DNA of 64,000 bases from Pseudomonas violetae (lineage in GTDB: Bacteria; Pseudomonadota; Gammaproteobacteria; Pseudomonadales; Pseudomonadaceae): the NCBI RefSeq assembly GCF_023072615.1, contig NZ_JAKNRW010000023.1:19357-83356 (forward strand), written 5' to 3'. Both the position numbers and the translations under genes were made by a program. Below, piece after piece: positions 44,801 to 54,084 of the stretch (the first letter of the stretch is position 1; each line of letters begins with the position of its first letter). The notes beneath the pieces were generated by a model. The model was not told the origin of the DNA. It saw only the letters and a list, made by a program, of their open reading frames with translations, and did no database searches.

Positions 44801-45762
44801 GCATCGGCGCCCAGGGCAATCATCTGCGCGTCGACGTGGCGGCGGATGTGGCTATGCAGGTTGGCCAGCTTGGCATCCAGCACCGGGCGCAGGCCCTGGT
44901 GGCGGATCTCCGACAGGCCGAAGGTCATGCCCAGGGGTTGCTGGCGTTCGTTGAGGTCCAGGCCTTCGAACGCCTGGCTGAAACCGGGCAGTTGGTCGGT
45001 CTTGCTCAACATCAGGTAGATCGGCGGGTTGGCTTCCAGGCAATCGGTGTATTCCTCGATACGCGACACCAGCTGCGCGGCCAACTTGTGACGCTCGTCC
45101 GCGCTGGCCGCCAGCAACTCGGGCAGGCTCACCACCAGCACCAGGCCGTTGACCGGGGCTTTTTTGCGCTGCTTTTTCAGCATGCGCAGGAACCCGGCGA
45201 ATTCGCTGGCGGACTGGTCGTCGCGCAGGTAGCGCCCGGCCGTATCGATCATCACGGCTTCGGGGCTGAAGTACCAGTCGCAATGCTGGGTGCCGCTCTG
45301 GGTGTCGTTGGCGTTGCTGGCGATGCTCGCCGACAGGCCGGAGCGGGTCAGCAGCGAGGTCTTGCCGGCGCCGGACATGCCGATCACCAGGTACCACGGC
45401 AGGTCGGACAACGCCGACGAGCCGCCGCCACCGGCCGCGCGATCGGTACGCAGCATGGCGATGGCGTGCTTGAGGCGTTCGCGCAGCACTTGCTGGTCAC
45501 GAAACTCGCCGGTGGACTTGGCCGAGCGATCCACTTCACGCTGCACCAGGTTCTCAAGGTTGTGTTCGGCGCGAATGCGCTGGTACTGGCGCAGCACGAT
45601 AAGCAGGAGGTAAAAGGCGCTGATGATCGCCATCGCCTCCAGCGCATAACCGCGCAGCCAGCTCACATGCGGCGCTGCGAACCAGCAGACCGCCAGGCTC
45701 GCCAGCCACAGGACCGGGACGACAAACCAAAAACTTTTCAACAAACGCAATAATGTCTTCAT
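41884..45762 (-). CDS. tssM: T6SS membrane complex protein TssM (IcmF/ImpL)
   Basis: The product has 1292 residues, full family length. There are two N-terminal helices (about 10-30 and 40-60), a cytoplasmic NTPase-like domain with Walker A GMSGAGKT (128-135) and MIDTAGRYL, a third helix near 440-460, and a large periplasmic part ending in the VDVVTL-like MDVVTLAGERITVFDYPGRW region. It forms the trans-envelope channel with TssL and TssJ. AGGAAG precedes the ATG. Confidence 0.96.
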   Translation of the reverse strand: MKTLLRLLKSFWFVVPVLWLASLAVCWFAAPHVSWLRGYALEAMAIISAFYLLLIVLRQYQRIRAEHNLENLVQREVDRSAKSTGEFRDQQVLRERLKHAIAMLRTDRAAGGGGSSALSDLPWYLVIGMSGAGKTSLLTRSGLSASIASNANDTQSGTQHCDWYFSPEAVMIDTAGRYLRDDQSASEFAGFLRMLKKQRKKAPVNGLVLVVSLPELLAASADERHKLAAQLVSRIEEYTDCLEANPPIYLMLSKTDQLPGFSQAFEGLDLNERQQPLGMTFGLSEIRHQGLRPVLDAKLANLHSHIRRHVDAQMIALGADANSALLNFPNYFSELSMVLEQFLQHFADHRHAGAPLVLRGLYFTSALQTDQQLSRVYEDDLAESFALQPQAGQDADSNGKKINDRSYFITDTFRRVIFPDRDLTLYQSRLGHNKSLSPVLLGVALLAGLGFIGWQALSYQNNRQWLASLRDQLNQLQQSPDRAQLLASGQGLELLRNQLSAIEKHRAQGVPLPLSAGLYRGDDIYRVAQNAYLQQLRTQALEPVTLQLQLQMRAFNEFAKTMDPQNTFAAAPATAGSANAKAQVPGLKLPSRLSSVPRSAGEVGSRLSGAAKGAANKVRGDAMNTLRNPATASDAADLSATTGGLSLSEEMLGRLDEHQVASIIESYNALKLYLMLTQPNSHPEPEFVGAAFPVAWANTATAQNPVSSEVIQDNAPVYVQLLKNRQAPTLPRNEQLISETRNSLKSFMISSSLVDREYLRLQLESSRQFPAIGLSDLVPLPGRQLLYGSEAVPAIFTRQGWEQFVKPELIKLVSGKLRNESDWVLDGEGGDSLVQKANFIREFMTRYKRDYAQAWYGFVDSVGVRHFTDMANATRQLSLLSDVQNSPVKNLLAAVNDNTLWDVPAPRTTQQPGIKLDDGFWGKVTGIFDGQDTSPNALISPLPAVDDGSLAKRFEPVSRVFAVQNAEGADSTIMDRYLAALRKLKVRMNNIQRSQDVGKSSKQLISETLEGQPSEVTSVRNYVETTVDTSQGGLSTSLQGLFSLPIQFAWETLRDPAGEQIAKAWAQQIAKPWEQVMAHRFPIAANSRNEASVKDLQRFVDPESGLLPNFKRNEIGNLSGGEGLGMSSASKSTPLVNPNMVNSIDKASSLGQVIASLSDRENGFEIMLEPSAYFTDIIFTLDGQVQHYRNGKTSWSRFSWPGTTTAPGARMDVVTLAGERITVFDYPGRWGLLRMNDSARVRDLDGIQQRFSWNTASGQVSLTVRNYGGVKLTDLANVKALSSLNAAGGRVQ

Positions 45763-45792
45763 GTCTTCCTGACTCGATTACCTGACCTGGAT

Positions 45793-46512
45793 TCAGGCAC
45801 TGAACAGCTGGCTGATTTGTTCGGACAACGCGGCGACGTCCTTGGCCAACAGCCAGTCCAGCGTTAGGTAAACCCCGACGCAGACCAGCGCGATCAGCGC
45901 CAGGTAGACCCAGACAGGCACTTCGTAGCGCAGCATCTGCGACACCTGGTCGGGCAGCGCCCAATCTGGCGACAGGGCTTTGGGGCTCTTGCGGTAGCGC
46001 GCGATGTCCTGGCCCAGGGTGTTGGCCAGGTAGCGCAACTGGTCCTTTTCGCCGGCGGCGAACTTGCCCTCGAAACCCAGTGCCAGGCATAGGTGATACA
46101 CCTCAAGCACGTCGAGGTTCTGCTTGACGTCGCTGCGTAGCGAATCGATTTTGTCGAAGAAACCCTGGCCGGCCAGGTGCACGCCGAAATAGCGGAACTG
46201 CAACGGCTGCAATTCGAAGTGGCGACGCAGAGGGTTGTCTTTGTCTTCGGCGCGCAACACGCTTTCGTCGAGGAACGCGCACAGGGCGTACTGGGTGTCC
46301 TTGACCTGTTCAACGCTGTAGTTGGCGCTGCGGGCTTCGCGCTCCAGGGTGGCGAAGAACGTGTCGACGCTGGCCTCGAAGGCGTTGACCGACGTCACCT
46401 GACGGCCCTTGCGCACGATCAGCGCCATGCTGATGAAGTCTTGCACCAGGTCTTTGAGCACCGGTTTGTCGGTGGCGGCTGCCACGGCGCCTTGCATTAC
46501 GGCTTCAGTCAT
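45793..46512 (-). CDS. tssL: T6SS membrane complex protein TssL, short form (DotU/ImpK)
   Basis: The product has 239 residues. The cytoplasmic DotU domain includes AFEASVDTFFATLEREARS, LCAFLDESVL and FVLYDHHLCLALGFEGKF-type EVYHLCLALGFEGKF. A single C-terminal helix (VPVWVYLALIALVCVGVYLTL) ends the protein. There is no periplasmic peptidoglycan-binding domain; that function may be supplied by the TssM/OmpA fusion. It overlaps tssK by 4 nt. Confidence 0.94.
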   Translation of the reverse strand: MTEAVMQGAVAAATDKPVLKDLVQDFISMALIVRKGRQVTSVNAFEASVDTFFATLEREARSANYSVEQVKDTQYALCAFLDESVLRAEDKDNPLRRHFELQPLQFRYFGVHLAGQGFFDKIDSLRSDVKQNLDVLEVYHLCLALGFEGKFAAGEKDQLRYLANTLGQDIARYRKSPKALSPDWALPDQVSQMLRYEVPVWVYLALIALVCVGVYLTLDWLLAKDVAALSEQISQLFSA

Positions 46513-47852
46513 TTGAGTACCGCCATCAGTTCAAGCTTGAGATTGGTAAAGGCGCTGGGTGCGTAGAACGAGATGGCCTGGGCGCTCATCATCCGTTCGT
46601 ACACGCGGCCATGGGGCTCGATGGAAAAGTAGTGGTTGTCCAGGCGCACCGGAATCGCGTTCGGCAGACGGGTCGAGTGATTGAGCGTGACGCCGGGCAT
46701 GGCGCTGTTGACCACCACTTCGATGTCTTCCGGCGAGCCCACCTTGAACGCCCGCGGCACCAGCTCCAGCAGGCTCGAGCCGGGCATGTCGGCGTGCACC
46801 GAGATGTAGAAATCCGCTTCGGCCAGGCGCGGGTCGAGCAGCTGTCCCTGCCAGTACGACGGCTTGGTCTGGGTCAGGTTGATCACCACGCACTGGTTCG
46901 GCACGACGTTGTCGAGCAGCACCCGGATCATTTCGTCGAGCTTGACCAGGGATGCCGCAGGGTCGTGATGGTCGTACTCGGGGATGTCGTTGAGCTGGGT
47001 GTCCAGCGAGAACGTCAGCAAGCCACCGGCCAGTTCCGCCAGGAACAGGTACAGGCGCTCGGGGTGCAGGCGCGGGTGAGCGAGCAGATGCGCGAGGCTC
47101 GGGTGGGCACGATTCACCGTATTGAGCAACCAGAACAGGGTGACGTCGCTGGAACCGAATTCGGCGATCTGGTCTGCACGCTCGCGTCGCCGACCGGACA
47201 GCGCCGCGCTCTTGGCGTGCAGGGCACCTAGCAAACGTTTGCCCAGGCCGATCAAAGTTTCGTGAGTGCCGACATGCAGCGTCGGGTGCACAAAATGCGC
47301 GTCGAGGTTGAAGCCGCCAATGTTATTGCGCGACAGCCGGGCGATCGGGCAGTAGCTGTAACCGTCCAGGTTGTCGCCATCGATCAGCATCACCACGTTC
47401 AGGCGCAGGCTGGTGATCTCGTTTTCCAGATCGCCTTCGTTGAGGTCCGGCAGGGTGTCGAACTGCTTGCGAAAACGGCGCGCGCTTTTCTGTTCCTGGC
47501 CGTCCTCGACGTAGTTCATGCCGAAGGGCTCAGGCAGTTTTAAGGCGGCGTAGACCTTGAGGTCGTTGCTCTTGAGCAGGTCTTTGAGGTCCCGGGCGGC
47601 CGGCAGCGGGTCGTGCTGCGGCGCGTCGAACAGGCTGCCGTCAGGGAATACCAGCTTGAGCCGCTTGAGCTGCAGCGAGCCGGTCGCGAGGGCTTCTTCA
47701 TCGACCTGGAGCATTTGCACGCCCCAATGGAAGGGCGTGCTGCGCAGCGTCGACTCCGCCAACTGGTGCTGGTGGAACTCGTCCTGATATTGGAAATGCT
47801 GCGGCAAAAGGAACATGCCTTCCGACCACATCACCCGGCTTTGCTTACTCAT
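46509..47852 (-). CDS. tssK: T6SS baseplate protein TssK (ImpJ)
   Basis: The product has 447 residues, beginning MSKQSRVMWSEGMFLLPQHF, the TssK start, with GIGLVFPDG-type LKLVFPDGSLFDAP and SARRFRKQFDTLPD. TssK is a trimer that links the baseplate wedge to the TssL/M membrane complex. It overlaps tssJ by 8 nt and tssL by 4 nt. Confidence 0.95.
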   Translation of the reverse strand: MSKQSRVMWSEGMFLLPQHFQYQDEFHQHQLAESTLRSTPFHWGVQMLQVDEEALATGSLQLKRLKLVFPDGSLFDAPQHDPLPAARDLKDLLKSNDLKVYAALKLPEPFGMNYVEDGQEQKSARRFRKQFDTLPDLNEGDLENEITSLRLNVVMLIDGDNLDGYSYCPIARLSRNNIGGFNLDAHFVHPTLHVGTHETLIGLGKRLLGALHAKSAALSGRRRERADQIAEFGSSDVTLFWLLNTVNRAHPSLAHLLAHPRLHPERLYLFLAELAGGLLTFSLDTQLNDIPEYDHHDPAASLVKLDEMIRVLLDNVVPNQCVVINLTQTKPSYWQGQLLDPRLAEADFYISVHADMPGSSLLELVPRAFKVGSPEDIEVVVNSAMPGVTLNHSTRLPNAIPVRLDNHYFSIEPHGRVYERMMSAQAISFYAPSAFTNLKLELMAVLK

Positions 47853-48594
47853 GAACGCCTTCCAATAGAGAGTTAAATTTTGATTCGGTGGCTTTCTTCG
47901 CCGAACGGGTGGCGGTGTCTTGCGCCTGCTCCAGGGCCGCGTCCTGCAAGCGCTGGGTCAGGGAATCTTCTGCCGGTTCTGCGGCCGCTTGTGCCAGCTG
48001 TTCGGCGGTCTTGGGTTTGTTCAACACGTCGACGCCGCTGACGGCAGTGACGGTGTTGTTGTCCACCAGCACGCGCAGGCCATTGGAAGAAAACCAGATG
48101 CCGTCCTTGCGCAGGGAGTTGGCGTCGAACGCGACCTTCCAGCGGCTGTTCTCGTCCGAGCGGAAAAACGCCGCCACCCCGACGTAGCTCGCCGCCTTGT
48201 TCAACGGCCAGCGATCGACCTGACCCATGCCGGGCAGCAGGGTGATCTCGCGGTTCTCGATCAGGGTGTTGCCGAGGGCTTTTTGCGGGGTGTCCCACAG
48301 CGAATCGGCGTCGGTCGAGGCAAAGCGTTCCAGCGAGCTCAACTGGTACACGCGCAGCACCACCGACAGCGGTTTGCCGGATTCGTCGGGGTTGAGCTGA
48401 TTGCCGCCGTCGGACGTCAGGATGACCTTTTCGTTATCGTCGAACAGCATGTCGCCGGCCCAGGTGTCATCGACGCGCTTGCCCACGCGGTCGGTGACGC
48501 CACAGGCGGTCAGCACCATCATCATTGCGGCGGCCGTCAGGCATTTGGCCAATGCCAACTGCGCCAGTCGCTTCCCTGAATGTGTGTTATCCAT
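47845..48594 (-). CDS. tssJ: T6SS outer-membrane lipoprotein TssJ
   Basis: The product has 249 residues with a lipobox MMVLTAC near residue 31. The mature domain has PLSVVLRVYQLSSLERFASTD and VGVAAFFRSDENSRWKVAFD, typical of TssJ. Its C-terminal tail of about 60 residues, after GLRVLVDNNTVTAV, is longer than usual and is Ala/Gln/Glu-rich. I use the ATG at 48594 after GAAGGTGAG. It binds TssM on the periplasmic side. Confidence 0.92.
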   Translation of the reverse strand: MDNTHSGKRLAQLALAKCLTAAAMMMVLTACGVTDRVGKRVDDTWAGDMLFDDNEKVILTSDGGNQLNPDESGKPLSVVLRVYQLSSLERFASTDADSLWDTPQKALGNTLIENREITLLPGMGQVDRWPLNKAASYVGVAAFFRSDENSRWKVAFDANSLRKDGIWFSSNGLRVLVDNNTVTAVSGVDVLNKPKTAEQLAQAAAEPAEDSLTQRLQDAALEQAQDTATRSAKKATESKFNSLLEGVHE

Positions 48595-48617
48595 GATGCT
48601 CACCTTCAATTGCTCGT

Positions 48618-51221
48618 TCAGCACAGGCTGTAGGCGAAATCGCCGTCGCTGCCCAATTCGATCTTCAAGCTCTGGATCGGCTTGTCCTGCGCCATCCGCT
48701 CCAGGACGCGCTGGGCCAGTTCCGGCATCAGCGTCCTGGACAGGATGTTGTCGATGTTGCGCGCGCCGCTGTCGACTTCGGTGCAGCGCGAGGCAATCGC
48801 CTTGACCAGCGCTGCGTCGTAGCTCAGTACCGCCTGATGGTTGCGCTCGAAGCGCTGGCGAATGCGTTCCAGTTTCAGCCCGACGATGCGCTCCAGAATC
48901 GCGTCCTGCACCGGGTAGTACGGCACGATGCTCAGGCGCCCGAGGAACGCCGGCTTGAACACCTGGTTGAGCTCGTCGCGCAGGCCCTCGACGATGTCTT
49001 CGGGGGTGGGTTGCTGCTCGGCGTTCAGGCACCACTGCATGATGCAGTCGGTACCGGTGTTGGAGGTGAGGATGATCACGGTGTTGCGGAAGTTGATCTC
49101 GCGACCTTCGCCGTCATCCAGCACGCCCTTGTCGAACACCTGGAAAAACAGTTCGAGCACGTCCGGGTGGGCTTTTTCCACTTCGTCCAGCAGCACTACG
49201 CTGTAAGGCTTGCGCCGCACCGCTTCGGTGAGCACGCCGCCTTCGCCATAGCCGACATAACCCGGTGGCGAACCCTTGAGGCTCGAGACGGTGTGGGCTT
49301 CCTGGTACTCGGACATGTTGATGGTGATCAGGTTGCGCTCGCCGCCGTACAGGGTGTCGGCCAGGGCCAGGGCGGTTTCGGTCTTGCCGACGCCGCTCGG
49401 GCCCAGCAGCAGGAACACGCCGATCGGCTTGTTCGGATCTTCCATACGGGCCCGGGAAACCTTGATGCGCTTGCCGATCTCATGGAGCGCATGGTCCTGG
49501 CCGAGCACGCGCTCACCCAGCAGTTCAGGCAGGCGCTGCACGGTGTCGATTTCGTCGCGCAGCATCTTGCCCAGGGGAATGCCGGTCCAGCCTGAAATCA
49601 CTTCGCCAATGGTCCCGCCGTCCACCAGGGCATGCACAAGCGGCTGTTCGCCCTGGACGCTGGTCAGTTCGGCACGCACCGCGGCGATTTCCCGGGCGTC
49701 CGGCGCCTGGTTGTCCGGGTGGCTGAGTGCACCCAGTTTTTCCACCAATTGCAGTTCGCGCTGCCACTGTTGTTCCAGGGCCTCGCAGGTTTGCTGTTCG
49801 GTGGTCAGTTCGCTGTGCAGGGTGGCCAGGCGGCGCGAGTGATCGCTACCTTTGCCGGCTTCCTGCTCCAGCACGTTGATTTCGGCCTGCAGGTTATCGA
49901 TCTGGCGCTTGCAGTCTTCCAATGGCCCCGGTTGCGCGGATTGCCCAAGGGCGACCCGGGCGCAGGCGGTGTCCAGCACGCTGACGGCCTTGTCCGGCAA
50001 CTGGCGGCCGGTGATGTAGCGGCTGGACAGGCGCACGGCTTGCACCAGCGCTTCGTCCATCACCGTGACCTTGTGGTGATCCTGCATCTTGGCCAGCAGG
50101 CCGCGCAGCATGTGGATCGCCTTGTCTTCGTCCGGCTCTTCGACCTTGACCACCTGGAAGCGGCGGGCGAGGGCTGCGTCTTTCTCGAAATACTTTTTGT
50201 ATTCGGCCCAGGTGGTCGCCGCGATGGTGCGCAGTTCGCCGCGGGCCAACGCCGGTTTCAGCAGGTTGGCGGCATCGTTCTGCCCGGCCTGGCCACCGGA
50301 ACCGATCAGGGTGTGCGCCTCGTCGATGAACAGGATGATCGGGTGCAGGCTGCGCTTGGTTTCTTCAATGACCGACTTGAGGCGGTTTTCGAACTCGCCT
50401 TTCACCCCGGCACCGGCTTGCAGCAAGCCCAGGTCGAGGGTGTGGATGGCGACGTCTTTGAGCACCGATGGCACGTCGCCCTGGACGATGCGCAGCGCCA
50501 GTCCTTCGACCACGGCGGTTTTGCCGACGCCGGCTTCACCGGTCAGGATCGGATTGTTCTGGCGGCGGCGGGTCAGGATGTCGACCATCTGCCGCACCTC
50601 GAACTCGCGGCCCAGCACCGGATCAATCCGGCCTTCGCGAGCGCTTTGCGTCAGGTTGATGGTGTATTGATCGAGGGCCGGGGTCTTGCCGTTGCCTTTT
50701 ACCGTGCTGCGGGGCGTGACGTCCGCGCCGGACAGGGGTTTGGCCTGCTGCGATTCGGCGCTGCCTTCCACCAGGGCGCCGAGGTTGACCCGCAGGTCGT
50801 CGGCATTGATTTTTTCCAGCTCCGGCGCGGAGGCGCTCAGCACCCGGCGCAGCTCGTCGTCATCCAGCAGCGCCTGCAGCAGGTAACCGGTGCGAATCTG
50901 CCCCTGGCCGAACTCGATGGAGGCCAGCACCCAGGCTTGCTCGATCATGCGCGTGATGTGCGGCGACAGAGCCGGGGTGCGGGTATTGCCCTTCTTGAAC
51001 GTCCCCAGCGCCGTCATCAACTGCGCCTGCAGGCGATCGGGCACCACGTCGTAGTGCCGCAGGATGGCCGGCAGGTCGTTGTCGTTGCTGTCGAGCAACT
51101 GCAACAACAGGTGCTCGATCTCGACGTCGTAGTGCTGTTCCGACAGGCACAGCGCGGCAGCGCTTTCAGTGGCGGTGCGGCTGGTGTCGTTGAGTTTGGC
51201 AAACAGGGACTTCAGGTTCAC
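48618..51221 (-). CDS. tssH: T6SS disassembly ATPase TssH (ClpV)
   Basis: The product has 867 residues. The N-domain (LNDTSRTATESAAALCLSEQ) binds sheath TssC. AAA-1 has GEAGVGKTAVVEG and ILFIDEAHTLIG; AAA-2 has GPSGVGKTETALALAD and VVLLDEVEKAHPDVLE. A coiled middle domain lies between them near 420-510. The hexamer unfolds contracted sheath for recycling. It overlaps tssG by 4 nt. Confidence 0.97.
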   Translation of the reverse strand: MNLKSLFAKLNDTSRTATESAAALCLSEQHYDVEIEHLLLQLLDSNDNDLPAILRHYDVVPDRLQAQLMTALGTFKKGNTRTPALSPHITRMIEQAWVLASIEFGQGQIRTGYLLQALLDDDELRRVLSASAPELEKINADDLRVNLGALVEGSAESQQAKPLSGADVTPRSTVKGNGKTPALDQYTINLTQSAREGRIDPVLGREFEVRQMVDILTRRRQNNPILTGEAGVGKTAVVEGLALRIVQGDVPSVLKDVAIHTLDLGLLQAGAGVKGEFENRLKSVIEETKRSLHPIILFIDEAHTLIGSGGQAGQNDAANLLKPALARGELRTIAATTWAEYKKYFEKDAALARRFQVVKVEEPDEDKAIHMLRGLLAKMQDHHKVTVMDEALVQAVRLSSRYITGRQLPDKAVSVLDTACARVALGQSAQPGPLEDCKRQIDNLQAEINVLEQEAGKGSDHSRRLATLHSELTTEQQTCEALEQQWQRELQLVEKLGALSHPDNQAPDAREIAAVRAELTSVQGEQPLVHALVDGGTIGEVISGWTGIPLGKMLRDEIDTVQRLPELLGERVLGQDHALHEIGKRIKVSRARMEDPNKPIGVFLLLGPSGVGKTETALALADTLYGGERNLITINMSEYQEAHTVSSLKGSPPGYVGYGEGGVLTEAVRRKPYSVVLLDEVEKAHPDVLELFFQVFDKGVLDDGEGREINFRNTVIILTSNTGTDCIMQWCLNAEQQPTPEDIVEGLRDELNQVFKPAFLGRLSIVPYYPVQDAILERIVGLKLERIRQRFERNHQAVLSYDAALVKAIASRCTEVDSGARNIDNILSRTLMPELAQRVLERMAQDKPIQSLKIELGSDGDFAYSLC

Positions 51222-52288
51222 AGGGAGACCCCATCAAAAGGAATGTGGAAGAGCGCGCAACGGGACGGTGCCACGTCGACACCAGGGCGTTTGAGCCAGC
51301 CGAGCCAGCCCAGGGACACATTGCCCTGGCGACCGAGGCGGGCCGCAGGTACGGCTTCGGGTTTGAGCTTGGGCGCGAGCTGGAAGTCCAGCTCGGCGCC
51401 GACATAGAACCGCACCAGCTCCACCAGCTTCTGGTAGTCCGCAGTGCCGGGCTGGAAGCGTTGATAGTCGGCCAGGTCCAGCGGACCCATCTCGATGCGC
51501 ACACACGACTGGTAGTCCCAGACCCGATTGCCGGCCACCGCGCTTTGCCCGAGTACGGCGTTCTTGCGCCCCAGCTGCGTGCATTGGCCGGGGTCGAGGT
51601 GCAGCCAGCGACCGGCGAACGGCTTGACCTTGAACGGCAGGGAAAAATAGAAGCTGAGCATCGCTTCGAGGTTCATCGCATTACGCGGCTTCTGCGCGAA
51701 CAAACCGGAGAAATAGCTGAACAGTTCACGGCGCAGTGGCGAACCCTGCTTGTCGAACTTTTGCTTCTGCGCCTCCGGGCCAAAGCCCACGAGGTTGAGC
51801 AGGTAGCGGTCGAAGTCCGAGGTGCCGTTGCGTTCGTACTCGATGTAGAACTTGTATTTCTGCCAGGCTTCGTAGAACAGCGTGGTCATGCGGTGCGAGA
51901 AAATATCCAGGAACGCATGGGCGGCGTCGTCGCGGTACTGGATGTGCCGCTCGATCAGCAACTCGGTGTACGGCCGTGGCAGCACGCCCGACGGCCCGAC
52001 CAGGCCCATGAACGTCACTTGCACTTCCGACAGCGGCAGGCCGGCCGCCGACACCTTGCCTTCGCGCTCGAACTGCAGGTCGCTGACTTCACTGGCAGGG
52101 AAGTTCAGCGACAGCTGCGAGCGAAAACGCAAAGGGTCTTCGTGCGGTCGAGTGTCCAGGTCCATGCGCCCGGTTCTGCTGTAATGCAGGCGGAGCAAGC
52201 GCACCAATTGAAAAAATTCGAATCGGTGTGGCTCAGCCCGTGCCTGGTCGATCAGACCAGGGGTTGATCGCCGGTTCGCGGTGGCCAT
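51218..52288 (-). CDS. tssG: T6SS baseplate protein TssG (ImpH)
   Basis: The product has 356 residues with FEFFQLVRLLRLHYS near residue 24, FRSQLSLNFPASEVSDLQFE and FMGLVGPSGVLPRPYTELLI, the family hallmarks. TssG binds two TssF copies in the baseplate wedge. Its start lies within the tssF 3' end (37-nt overlap). Confidence 0.95.
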   Translation of the reverse strand: MATANRRSTPGLIDQARAEPHRFEFFQLVRLLRLHYSRTGRMDLDTRPHEDPLRFRSQLSLNFPASEVSDLQFEREGKVSAAGLPLSEVQVTFMGLVGPSGVLPRPYTELLIERHIQYRDDAAHAFLDIFSHRMTTLFYEAWQKYKFYIEYERNGTSDFDRYLLNLVGFGPEAQKQKFDKQGSPLRRELFSYFSGLFAQKPRNAMNLEAMLSFYFSLPFKVKPFAGRWLHLDPGQCTQLGRKNAVLGQSAVAGNRVWDYQSCVRIEMGPLDLADYQRFQPGTADYQKLVELVRFYVGAELDFQLAPKLKPEAVPAARLGRQGNVSLGWLGWLKRPGVDVAPSRCALFHIPFDGVSL

Positions 52289-54084
52289 TGGACGACTCTC
52301 TTTTCGCGCTGCAAGGTGCGAAGGGTTAATTGGGTAAAGCTGTTCATGCTGCAGTACTGGCCGAAGAAGTGGTCCAGCACCATGCCGAACAAAAACACGC
52401 CGCTGCCGGTGTACTGGCTCTCATCGAAATTGAGGGTGATGCCCACGCCGCGCACGAAATTCGGCCGTGGGTGACCGATGCGCGCCACCACCGGTTCGCT
52501 GCTGACCGAGACGATCCCGTTGATCTGTTTGCGAATCGCCGACACGTTGCGGTAGTTGTAGAGCGACAGCAGCTCCAGCAACACCTCGCGCCCCCGCGAC
52601 ACCAACGACATGTGGTTGAGCGACAGGTGCGAAATCAGCCGCCAGATCACCCCGTTGCCCAAGGGCACGCGCGCCGTGGCGGTGGGTTTGCGCAGGCAGC
52701 GAATGTCGTTGATCACTGAGTTGCCGGGAATGTTGAAATCGCCGCGCTCGCCACCGAACGGCAGCATCAGCGGCAGGTCGCGGTTGCTGCAGGTCAGGCG
52801 GATGCTCAAGGTGTCGTTGCTGGAATTGAGGAGTTCGAGCTCGCGATCCACCACCCGGATGACCATGTTCGAGCCGTCCTGCTGGCGGTTCTGCACCGGG
52901 CGCCGACGGGCAATCCAGAAGCTCTGGCCAGGGCCCTGGTCGCCACGGGGTTCGAAGAACGGATGGCAGGTGCCGACTTGGTCGATGCCGCCGACTTTGC
53001 GCACTCGCTGCACCCGATCGATCGACACCACTTCGGCCTGGCCTTGCAGGCGCACATCCGGCGTCACCGCATACTCGTGCTGGGCATGGGTCAAATGGAT
53101 CGGCTCGGCCTGCTGGCGGAACAGGTTGATGATTGGCGTGCAATTGAGCTTGAAGTTGTTGCGCCCGATGTTCTGGGTCAGGCGCGTCAGGCGATCGGTG
53201 AGGTCGTAATCGGAGAAATAGAAGTTGATCTCGATGTTCTCGAGATTCTTCCCCGCCAGCAGCCGCGCGAACCCCGACAGGTCGAAGAACATGAATTTGT
53301 CCGGGAAGGTGAAGTATTCGTGCAGCAGGCGATAACCGAGGAACGAGCGCTCGGAGTAGTCCACCAGCCCTTCGTCCAGCCCGTAGCCGACCGCTTTCAG
53401 GGCGTGCGCCGGCAAGGTGATTTCGCGGGTGCGGCCCTGGTCTTCAAAACTCAAGGTGGCCTTGGCCAGGTTGTTGAACAGCAACTCGTAGAGCTGCAGC
53501 ATCAGGGTGCTTTCGCCGTCGAGGAAAAACCGCAGGCGGTCCATTTCCATCTTGCCGAACAGCACATCCGAGGTGGCCCGCAAGCCGATGCGCAGGCGCG
53601 CGACCAGGTCGGCGCTGTGGCCGTTGAACGCCGAACGTTCCATCTCGATGAACGATGCCTGTTGCACCGCCACCGGCCACAGCTCGACCGGGTAGCAGGT
53701 GCGAAACTTGCACACCACGCTGTCAATCGGGTTGGCGCTGAGCTCGGTGTGCCGGGGCACGCGGAAGGCTTCGGTGACTTTCTCCTGCTTGCCCAGGTTG
53801 AACTCGACGATCGACATCGATGGGGTAGGGCGCAGGTAATGCGGGTACAACACTTCAAGGAACGACTCGACGATTTCCGGCAGCTCGTCATCGAGTTTTT
53901 TGTGCACGCGAGCCGACAGGAACGAAAACGCTTCAATCAGGCGTTCGGTGTGCGGGTCTTCGCAGTTATCGCCCTCGATGAGCAACCGCGAAGCAATCTT
54001 CGGGTACTGGCTCGCAAACTCCTGGCCGAGAAAGCGCAGGTGCGACAGTTCCTTTTCGTAATAGGGGAGCAGATCGTCGAGCAT
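52252..54084 (-). CDS. tssF: T6SS baseplate protein TssF (ImpG)
   Basis: The product has 610 residues, beginning MLDDLLPYYEKELSHLRFLG and continuing FASQYPKIASRLLIEGDNCE, the TssF start. FLEVLYPHYLRPTPSMSIVE is conserved. I use the ATG at 54084, sharing one base with the tssE stop; the open frame upstream lies antisense-like inside tssE. Confidence 0.95.
   Translation of the reverse strand: MLDDLLPYYEKELSHLRFLGQEFASQYPKIASRLLIEGDNCEDPHTERLIEAFSFLSARVHKKLDDELPEIVESFLEVLYPHYLRPTPSMSIVEFNLGKQEKVTEAFRVPRHTELSANPIDSVVCKFRTCYPVELWPVAVQQASFIEMERSAFNGHSADLVARLRIGLRATSDVLFGKMEMDRLRFFLDGESTLMLQLYELLFNNLAKATLSFEDQGRTREITLPAHALKAVGYGLDEGLVDYSERSFLGYRLLHEYFTFPDKFMFFDLSGFARLLAGKNLENIEINFYFSDYDLTDRLTRLTQNIGRNNFKLNCTPIINLFRQQAEPIHLTHAQHEYAVTPDVRLQGQAEVVSIDRVQRVRKVGGIDQVGTCHPFFEPRGDQGPGQSFWIARRRPVQNRQQDGSNMVIRVVDRELELLNSSNDTLSIRLTCSNRDLPLMLPFGGERGDFNIPGNSVINDIRCLRKPTATARVPLGNGVIWRLISHLSLNHMSLVSRGREVLLELLSLYNYRNVSAIRKQINGIVSVSSEPVVARIGHPRPNFVRGVGITLNFDESQYTGSGVFLFGMVLDHFFGQYCSMNSFTQLTLRTLQREKRVVQWPPRTGDQPLV

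Noticed and set aside
44116..45753. 545-codon plus-strand open frame over tssM
   Set aside because: It is an antisense shadow of tssM with low-complexity composition.
49632..51407. 591-codon plus-strand open frame over tssH
   Set aside because: It is an antisense shadow of the ClpV gene, which has complete AAA+ motifs on the other strand.
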